From an uncultured Ferrovum sp. (lineage in GTDB: Bacteria > Pseudomonadota > Gammaproteobacteria > Burkholderiales > Ferrovaceae): a stretch of DNA of 49,844 nucleotides. Positions 44,579 to 49,844 of this stretch are shown piece by piece (the stretch's first letter is position 1; each line of letters begins with the position of its first letter). The notes beneath the pieces are model-generated. The model was given only the letters and a program-made list of their open reading frames with translations, was not told the origin of the DNA and searched no databases. The DNA is taken from positions 1 to 49,844 of the forward strand of contig CAIVHB010000005.1 of assembly GCA_903905585.1 (NCBI GenBank), in the 5' to 3' direction. Position numbers and translations under genes: made by a program.

Positions 44579-46015
44579 TTATTTCACTTCAGCAATTTTA
44601 TCTACCTTGCCCGTCTTTAAGAACTGCACGGCCTGGCTTAGTTGATAGTCAGGCAACTCTTCGCCTGCTTTAAACTTTGCTTCACGTTCTTTCATGATGC
44701 GCTCACGCACCTCAGCAGCCTTTTTTGCTTTTTCTTTCAATTCAGCAGGCGTCAGTGATTTGGCATTATTACCCGTTCCAGCCTTCGCATCGGTTGGGTT
44801 ACTCAAATGGTGTTCTAGGTCTGCTTCACGAATACCAATACCCTCATCAGGGCTTAGGGCGGGATCTTCGGGCACGATTACATCAGGCACAATCCCTTTT
44901 GCTTGAATAGAACGTCCACTTGGCGTGAAGTAGCGCGCTGTGGTTAATTTAACTGCAGTGTTATTTCCCAATGGCAAAATCGTTTGCACCGAACCTTTAC
45001 CAAAACTTTGGGTACCGATGACGGTAGCGCGCTTGTGATCTTGCAAAGCACCTGCAACGATCTCCGAAGCCGAAGCCGAACCACCGTTCACCAACACCAC
45101 CATGGGAAGTTTTTTCACAGTGGCAGGAAGTTTGGCCAAATAGTCTTCAGCACCAGGATGCAAGTAATTTTGAGGGGTAGCTGTCATCCGCATCTTCGCA
45201 TCTTCTGTACGCCCATCGGTGTATACCACCAGATCATTGGCTGGCAGGAAAGCTGCTGAAACACCCACCGCTGCAGTCAGTAAGCCACCCGGATCATTGC
45301 GCAGATCCAATACCAAGCCTTTCAGATCGCCCTTATTGTCGTCATAGGCTTTCTGAATAGAGGTAGCGAGATTCTCGGCAGTATGTTCTTGAAATTGGCT
45401 AATGCGAATGGTGGCATATCCAGGCTCAACTTCTTTCAGTCGAACACTTTTCACCTTAATCACCGCACGCACTAAAGTCAGTACCAATGGGCTGGCTTCA
45501 CCTTTGCGCAAAATAGTCAGTGAGATGGGCGTATCGGGCTTACCACGCATCCGTTTGACGGCTTCATCTAAGGTCAGGCCCTTTACAGCTGTGTCATCGA
45601 GCTTGGTAATCAGGTCACCGGCTTTGACACCTGCACGTGATGCAGGAGAGTCATCAATCGGGCTAACAACTTTTACCAAGCCATCTTCCATCCCTACTTC
45701 GATACCTAGGCCGCCGAACTCCCCTTGGGTACCCACCTGCAAATCTTTAAAAGCCTCTTGGTCTAGATAAGCGGAATGAGGATCTAAGCCGGACACCATA
45801 CCATTGATGGCTTCTTTAATGAGCTTACGGTCATCCACGTTTTCTACATAGTTAGCCTTAATGCTGCCAAACACCTCTGACAGGGTGCGCAATTCTTCAA
45901 TAGGAAGGGGCTGCTGAACTGATTTTTCAGCGACAGCAGAGTAATTCAAGCTCAGAGATACCCCAACAATTGCCCCCAAAAGCACTAAACCAATTTTTTG
46001 CGCTTTGCTACTCAT
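44579..46015 (-). CDS. Carboxyl-terminal processing protease (S41, CtpA/CtpB type)
   Basis: A 478-aa periplasmic serine protease. The signal or anchor helix is at about 8-28. A PDZ domain follows (about 95-180, with GGLGIEVGMEDGLVKVVSPIDDSPA). The S41 catalytic core has LDLRNDPGGLL, the nucleophile Ser in NGGSASASEIVAGAL and the general-base Lys in GTQSFGKGSVQ. The C-terminal tail is Lys- and Glu-rich. These proteases trim periplasmic or lipoprotein substrates and often act on peptidoglycan hydrolases. That fits the adjacent envC gene 45 bp upstream. Confidence 0.93.
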   Translation of the reverse strand: MSSKAQKIGLVLLGAIVGVSLSLNYSAVAEKSVQQPLPIEELRTLSEVFGSIKANYVENVDDRKLIKEAINGMVSGLDPHSAYLDQEAFKDLQVGTQGEFGGLGIEVGMEDGLVKVVSPIDDSPASRAGVKAGDLITKLDDTAVKGLTLDEAVKRMRGKPDTPISLTILRKGEASPLVLTLVRAVIKVKSVRLKEVEPGYATIRISQFQEHTAENLATSIQKAYDDNKGDLKGLVLDLRNDPGGLLTAAVGVSAAFLPANDLVVYTDGRTEDAKMRMTATPQNYLHPGAEDYLAKLPATVKKLPMVVLVNGGSASASEIVAGALQDHKRATVIGTQSFGKGSVQTILPLGNNTAVKLTTARYFTPSGRSIQAKGIVPDVIVPEDPALSPDEGIGIREADLEHHLSNPTDAKAGTGNNAKSLTPAELKEKAKKAAEVRERIMKEREAKFKAGEELPDYQLSQAVQFLKTGKVDKIAEVK

Positions 46016-46060
46016 TGCCTATTTCTCCTCTAAGCCGGAACCCATTTAGGGCTTGGCAGA

Positions 46061-47362
46061 TTAATGTTTGACTGCCCAAGTCATGGGGTCAAACGGCTTA
46101 CTCTGATATCTAAGTTCAAAATATAACCCGGCTTCAGCATTCCCGCCGCTATTTCCGACAGAAGCAACCACCACACCGCCTTTCACTACATCCCCTACCC
46201 TAGCGAACAAAGATTCCGTATTGCCATACAAACTCATATATCCACCCCCGTGATCCACGATGAGTAGATTACCAAATCCTCTTAGCCAATCACTGTAAAC
46301 CACCCTTCCTGATGCCACAGCATGGACCTCGCGCCCTTGAGGGGCCCGAATAAACAAACCACGCCAACTTAATAAACTGTCTTCCCGTGGACTACCAAAA
46401 CGATTAGCAAGTTCCCCTGTAACCGGCAGTCTTAGTTTTCCCTTCATTTTGGGAAAAGCTTCCGTGTCGTAGCCTTCCTCGGCATTTTCATCAATGCGCG
46501 CGACTACCTCAGGCGGTTTTGGGTGCAGATTGCCGCCTGAGGAGGATGCAGCAGGTGGTGCGGGAGGCGCCTCACGCGCTACACGCTCTTTAGCTTCACG
46601 CGCTTCTCGCTGCGCTTTTTCTTTTTGCTTGCGGCGCTCTTCGAGTGCCCGTGCAATGCGTTCCACTAGCTGGGTTAAGCGCTTCTCATCGCGCTCCATC
46701 GTCTGCAAATTCCGTTTTTGCGCTTGAAGTTTAGAGGATAGCTCAGCGACTACCTTGGCATGCGCAGTGCTTTCTTGTTGCAGTTTGCTGCGTTCCTTAG
46801 CCCGCGCCTCACGCATTTTTGCAATTTCATGCGCTTTATCCTCAGCTTGTTTTTTAAGCACTTGAAGTCGATCTAGATCTTTCTGCAAAGAAGCAACCGC
46901 TTTTTGTCTTGCTTTGGCAATGTGTTTTAAATATTCAGTATCGCGGGCTATTTGCTCTGGATTTTCACCTGACAAAAGCAGCGGCAAGGTATCCTGCGCC
47001 GCATTGGCGTATTGATAACGCAATAAATCAGCCAAACGCGCTTGTCCTTTTTGAACGGAGTCTTCTTCTATAGCTTGAGCTTGCAAAAGGCTTTTAAGGC
47101 TAGCTTGCGCTTCGCCCTCCTGCTCACCCAGTTTTCTTATTGTGCGGGTGGCATCGCTAATCGATTGTTCGGAGCGCTTCAGCGCATCCGCCGCTTCGGT
47201 TCGACTTTCTTCAGTCGCGGCTAAATCTTTTTGAGCGGATTGAATGCGCTTTCGTAAATCTTCAAGATCGCGCCCAGCATGATCTTCACTTGGAGAAGCC
47301 GCTAATGCAGAGTTACCTAGCAAAAGCAAAGCACAGGCAAAGTGCGCTAAGCGCAGTTTCAC
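46061..47362 (-). CDS. envC: Murein hydrolase activator EnvC (LytM/M23 domain)
   Basis: A 433-aa periplasmic protein. GTG 47362, 1 bp after the gpmA stop with GGAG 6 nt upstream, gives a clean signal peptide (KLRLAHFACALLLLGNSALA). The longer frame from 47464 overlaps gpmA and is rejected. A long coiled coil (about 30-265) is followed by a Lys/Arg/Glu- and Pro-rich linker and a C-terminal LytM domain (about 310-433). The zinc ligands of active M23 peptidases are degraded (GLYFELRY in place of HLHFE), as in EnvC, which activates amidases instead of cutting murein itself. It takes part in daughter-cell separation with FtsEX. Confidence 0.9.
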   Translation of the reverse strand: MKLRLAHFACALLLLGNSALAASPSEDHAGRDLEDLRKRIQSAQKDLAATEESRTEAADALKRSEQSISDATRTIRKLGEQEGEAQASLKSLLQAQAIEEDSVQKGQARLADLLRYQYANAAQDTLPLLLSGENPEQIARDTEYLKHIAKARQKAVASLQKDLDRLQVLKKQAEDKAHEIAKMREARAKERSKLQQESTAHAKVVAELSSKLQAQKRNLQTMERDEKRLTQLVERIARALEERRKQKEKAQREAREAKERVAREAPPAPPAASSSGGNLHPKPPEVVARIDENAEEGYDTEAFPKMKGKLRLPVTGELANRFGSPREDSLLSWRGLFIRAPQGREVHAVASGRVVYSDWLRGFGNLLIVDHGGGYMSLYGNTESLFARVGDVVKGGVVVASVGNSGGNAEAGLYFELRYQSKPFDPMTWAVKH

Positions 47363-47363
47363 T

Positions 47364-48113
47364 CTAGGCTCCGATTCTTCCCTGACCAGCAACTGCCAAC
47401 TTCGCTTCTTCGACACGAATTTGATCACCAAGGTAATAGTTGCTGATGGGTTTAAGATCATCATCTAGCTCATACACCAATGGCATTCCTGTTGGCACAT
47501 TGATACCCACAATATCTGCATCAGCAATGTGATCGAGATATTTGATCAAGGCCCTCAGCGAGTTCCCATGAGCCACAATAAGAACCTGCTTTCCATCACG
47601 TATATGCGGTGCAATAGACTCTTCCCAATAAGGGGTAACGCGCGCTACCGTATCGCGCAAGCATTCTGTTAAGGGAATCTGCGACGGATCTAGTGCAGCG
47701 TAACGAGGATCATGCAACATTGCGCGCGGATCTGTTTTAGCCAAAGGCGGGGGAGCGATATCGAAAGCACGACGCCACTGCTGTACTTGGTCTTCACCAA
47801 ATTTATCTGCTGTTTGGGCCTTATTGAGTCCCTGCAATGCACCATAGTGGCGTTCATTTAAGCGCCAACTATGCTGAACGGGTAGCCACATTTGATCCAT
47901 CTCTTCCAGGGCAATCCACAGCGTTCGTATGGCTCGGCGCAACAAAGAGGTATGCGCAATATCAAAACGGAAACCGGATTGCTTGAGCAAATGTCCTGCC
48001 TCACGGGCTTCGTTTCTTCCGCGCTCAGTCAGATCTACATCTGTCCAGCCGGTAAAACGGTTTTGCTGATTCCACAAACTCTCGCCGTGGCGCAGCAGCA
48101 CAATCTTCTTCAT
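47364..48113 (-). CDS. gpmA: 2,3-bisphosphoglycerate-dependent phosphoglycerate mutase
   Basis: A 249-aa glycolytic and gluconeogenic enzyme. The N-terminal [27 protein letters not shown] holds the phosphorylated His. [29 protein letters not shown] and [17 protein letters not shown] hold the remaining active-site residues. There is no strong ribosome site before ATG 48113. It is the first gene of the gpmA-envC-protease-moeB unit. Confidence 0.97.
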   Translation of the reverse strand: MKKIVLLRHGESLWNQQNRFTGWTDVDLTERGRNEAREAGHLLKQSGFRFDIAHTSLLRRAIRTLWIALEEMDQMWLPVQHSWRLNERHYGALQGLNKAQTADKFGEDQVQQWRRAFDIAPPPLAKTDPRAMLHDPRYAALDPSQIPLTECLRDTVARVTPYWEESIAPHIRDGKQVLIVAHGNSLRALIKYLDHIADADIVGINVPTGMPLVYELDDDLKPISNYYLGDQIRVEEAKLAVAGQGRIGA

Positions 48114-48168
48114 TTGATAAATGTGGTCGTTGATCTATAAGGGAATAGGATAAAAGCTTTAACTTTAT

Positions 48169-48174
48169 ATTATA
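48169..48174 (-). promoter_or_regulatory. Consensus -10 hexamer upstream of gpmA
   Basis: TATAAT on the minus strand lies about 55 bp upstream of the gpmA start in the 137-bp divergent region. No matching -35 hexamer is seen at 16-18 bp, so activation by a factor or an extended contact would be needed. It is a tentative call. Confidence 0.35.
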
Positions 48175-48250
48175 TCTGAGCTGAGCTGAAGGCGCTGCGA
48201 TCCTTGCTTCTGCCTCTGTTAGAATGGAGGCCTAATGATTCGGAGCTTTC

Positions 48251-48661
48251 ATGCATTTCCTCACTCAAAACATTGGTTATATTGCATTGATGATCATCAG
48301 CGCAGGCATGATGGTATGGCCTGACATCGACCGGTTTATCAATGGTGGTAGCGTAATCGGCACCTTAGAAGCCACTCTTTTGATGAATCAAAAGCGCGCT
48401 CTAGTCCTTGATGTTCGGGCCTTGGAAGATTTTCAAAAATCCCATATCCCAAGTGCTAGACATATTCCTGAAGCGGAAATCAAAACGCGTATTACGGAAC
48501 TGAACAAGTTTAAAGAACGTCCTATTGTCTTGGTTGGCACTCGACCAACTACCGCCATGCGCGCTTTAAAAGCTGCTGGTTTTACCGAAATTGCGCAACT
48601 TCGTGGTGGGATGCCCGCCTGGTTGGAAGCGGGCTTACCCGTTCAAAAACTAACGAGTTAA
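48251..48661 (+). CDS. Membrane-anchored rhodanese-like protein lacking the catalytic cysteine
   Basis: A 136-aa protein with an N-terminal membrane helix (about 6-24) and a rhodanese-like domain (about 38-133). The fold marks are LDVRALEDFQKSHIPSARHIP and LRGGMPAWLEAGLP. The active-site loop, normally a Cys followed by a Gly/Arg-rich cradle, reads VLVGTRPTTAMRAL, and the whole protein has no cysteine. It cannot be a classical sulfurtransferase and may be a binding or regulatory domain. GGAG 6 nt upstream supports ATG 48251. It is followed 11 bp later by grxC, with secB and gpsA beyond, a common betaproteobacterial order. Confidence 0.85.
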   Translation: MHFLTQNIGYIALMIISAGMMVWPDIDRFINGGSVIGTLEATLLMNQKRALVLDVRALEDFQKSHIPSARHIPEAEIKTRITELNKFKERPIVLVGTRPTTAMRALKAAGFTEIAQLRGGMPAWLEAGLPVQKLTS

Positions 48662-48672
48662 GGTTTCAAATA

Positions 48673-48948
48673 ATGCAATCCGTAGAGATGTTCTCCACCG
48701 CCGTCTGCCCATACTGCACTGCCGCCGAGCGTTTGCTCAAAGCCCGCGGAGTGGAACATATCGACAAACGACGAATTGATCTAGACCCTGCCCTACGCGA
48801 AGAGATGATGACGCGTAGCAACGGTCGACGCAGCGTTCCTCAAATTTTTATAGGTAATACCCACGTGGGCGGCTTCGATGATTTATCGGCGCTGGACCAA
48901 GCGGGTGGCCTGATTCCCCTGCTTCAAGGCACACAGCCCGAAGCTTAA
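48673..48948 (+). CDS. grxC: Glutaredoxin 3
   Basis: A 91-aa dithiol glutaredoxin with active site CPYC (12-15), the TVPQ-like cis-proline segment SVPQIFIG and the glutathione-binding GGFDDLSALD. It reduces disulfides with glutathione in the cytoplasm. It lies between the rhodanese-like gene and secB, 18 bp from the latter. Confidence 0.97.
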   Translation: MQSVEMFSTAVCPYCTAAERLLKARGVEHIDKRRIDLDPALREEMMTRSNGRRSVPQIFIGNTHVGGFDDLSALDQAGGLIPLLQGTQPEA

Positions 48949-48966
48949 CTCTGTAAGGAAAGAAGC

Positions 48967-49446
48967 ATGAGCGAAGAAGTAATAGGCACACAAGAACAAC
49001 AAGCTGTTTTTGCCATCGAAAAAATCTATGTGAAAGATGCCTCCTTAGAAATTCCGGGTGCGCCCAATATTTTTCTTGAACGTGAAGCGCCAAACATTGA
49101 AGTACAGCTCTCCACCGGCGGTGCCAATGTATCTGAAGGTATTTTCGATGCCACCGTTAAAGTCACTGTGACGGCCAAACTGGGTGAGCGCGTGATGTTC
49201 TTGGTAGAAGTGACCCAAGGTGGCGTGTTCCGCATTATGAACATTCCAGAGACTGAAATTCCTGCTATTTTGGGAATGGCTTGCCCCAACATCTTGTTCC
49301 CGTATTTGCGTGAAACTGTTTCTGATCTGACCACTCGTGCGGGCTTCCCCCCAGTATTGCTCAACCCTGTTAATTTTGAAGCGCTGTATGCCCAGCAACA
49401 ATCCAATGCCCAAGCGGGTAGTAACGGTAACGGTACTTCTCACTAG
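48967..49446 (+). CDS. secB: Protein-export chaperone SecB
   Basis: A 159-aa tetrameric chaperone that keeps preproteins unfolded for SecA. It has FAIEKIYVKDASLEIPGAPN, LGERVMFLVEVTQGGVFRI and MACPNILFPYLRETVSDLTTRAGFPPVLLNPVNF, all typical, and a Gln/Asn-rich C-terminal tail. AAGGA about 8 nt upstream of ATG 48967 supports the start. gpsA follows 52 bp later. Confidence 0.98.
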   Translation: MSEEVIGTQEQQAVFAIEKIYVKDASLEIPGAPNIFLEREAPNIEVQLSTGGANVSEGIFDATVKVTVTAKLGERVMFLVEVTQGGVFRIMNIPETEIPAILGMACPNILFPYLRETVSDLTTRAGFPPVLLNPVNFEALYAQQQSNAQAGSNGNGTSH

Positions 49447-49498
49447 GCTGATGGGTGGTGCGCCTATTGCAAGCGCATCACTGAAGGCTTGAGCGTTT

Positions 49499-49844
49499 AT
49501 GCAGATTGCAATTTTAGGAGCAGGCGCCTGGGGTACGGCGCTTGCAATCAGCTTGTCGGCGCGAAACAACGTCACGCTTTGGGCGCGCCGGCTTGAGGTT
49601 TGCGCGGCGCTCCGCGATCATCGTCTTCACCCCCATGCGCTCTCTGGCATCACACTGCCTGCACAAATTGAGATTGAATCTGATTTCAAATCGGCAATTC
49701 TTCATGCTGATCTGATTGTGATCTCCGTTGCTGTTGCAGGCATTCGCAGTGTGCTCGATCAACTTGCAGCGTGCGGCTATCAAAAGCCCGTGATCCTTGC
49801 CTGCAAAGGCTTTGAGCAAGATAGTGAGCAGTTACCGCATGTAC
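49499..49844 (+). CDS. gpsA: Glycerol-3-phosphate dehydrogenase [NAD(P)+], N-terminal part (runs off the window)
   Basis: Partial: ATG 49499, with the frame open to the window end (115 residues). The N-terminus MQIAILGAGAWGTALAISLS has the GAGAWG dinucleotide loop. VTLWARR, LPAQIEIESD and VISVAVAGIRSVL follow, and the PVILACKGFE segment matches the catalytic-lysine region. It reduces dihydroxyacetone phosphate to glycerol 3-phosphate for phospholipid synthesis. Its place after secB is conserved in proteobacteria. Confidence 0.93.
   Translation, partial: MQIAILGAGAWGTALAISLSARNNVTLWARRLEVCAALRDHRLHPHALSGITLPAQIEIESDFKSAILHADLIVISVAVAGIRSVLDQLAACGYQKPVILACKGFEQDSEQLPHV

Noticed and set aside
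47363..47464. N-terminal extension of envC upstream of its signal peptide
   Set aside because: It overlaps gpmA, would bury the signal peptide, and a GGAG-preceded GTG at 47362 gives a standard start.
49045..49575. A 176-codon minus-strand open frame opposite secB
   Set aside because: It is antisense to secB, which has clear family motifs, and it shows no domain of its own.

Overview
The window reads as chromosomal DNA of a betaproteobacterium, most likely of the Burkholderiales. This is inferred from gene order and protein style. The block rpsB-tsf-pyrH-frr-uppS-cdsA-dxr-rseP-bamA-skp-lpxD-fabZ-lpxA-lpxB-rnhB is complete and collinear on the minus strand. An rpsU-yqeY-dnaG-rpoD operon diverges from tsaD. 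The right end carries envC and gpmA divergent from a rhodanese gene, grxC, secB and gpsA. No integrase, transposase, plasmid or phage gene and no CRISPR array is visible.

Layout. 1-4.3 kb: the 5' part of a TonB-dependent receptor gene, then a ketopantoate-reductase-like enzyme, a 3-hydroxyisobutyrate-dehydrogenase-like enzyme and an M20 amidohydrolase, which look like a small uptake and catabolic group. 4.3-18.5 kb: translation, isoprenoid, phospholipid, lipid A and outer-membrane-assembly genes, with an rpsB promoter, a structured rpsB leader and a hairpin between rpsB and tsf. 18.8-33.1 kb: a tightly packed seven-gene operon for trans-envelope electron transfer. 33.2-37.7 kb: two tandem paralogues joining TPR arrays to a GT9-like domain. 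37.8-42.7 kb: a strong terminator, a CAU-anticodon tRNA, rpoD, dnaG, yqeY and rpsU. 42.75-49.8 kb: tsaD, moeB, a CtpA-type protease, envC, gpmA, rhodanese, grxC, secB and the start of gpsA.

The most notable part is the 18.8-33.1 kb operon. In transcription order it encodes a five-helix diheme cytochrome b, an inner-membrane-anchored decaheme cytochrome c, a lipoprotein with two GlcG/HbpS-like domains, a cysteine-free outer-membrane beta-barrel with an N-terminal SH3 domain, a 1270-residue decaheme cytochrome fused to a C-terminal LVIVD beta-propeller, a pentaheme cytochrome with one CX4CH heme site, and an 817-residue cytoplasmic protein joining a TrxR-like flavoprotein, two cyclic-nucleotide-binding domains and a four-cluster ferredoxin. 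The genes overlap or lie 1-20 bp apart. The parts suggest an electron conduit between the cytoplasmic pyridine nucleotide or ferredoxin pool and the cell surface, in either direction. It resembles porin-cytochrome systems in logic, but I do not recognise the gene set as MtrCAB, PCC or Cbc. Its substrate cannot be read from the sequence.

Smaller points of interest are a rhodanese-like protein with no cysteine, two 8-bp G/C homopolymers inside the electron-transfer operon, a recent tandem duplication of the TPR/GT9 gene, and attenuator-like hairpins in the rpsB-tsf and rpsU-dnaG-rpoD operons. Starts were moved from the longest open frame where a ribosome binding site or a gene overlap clearly favoured another codon.
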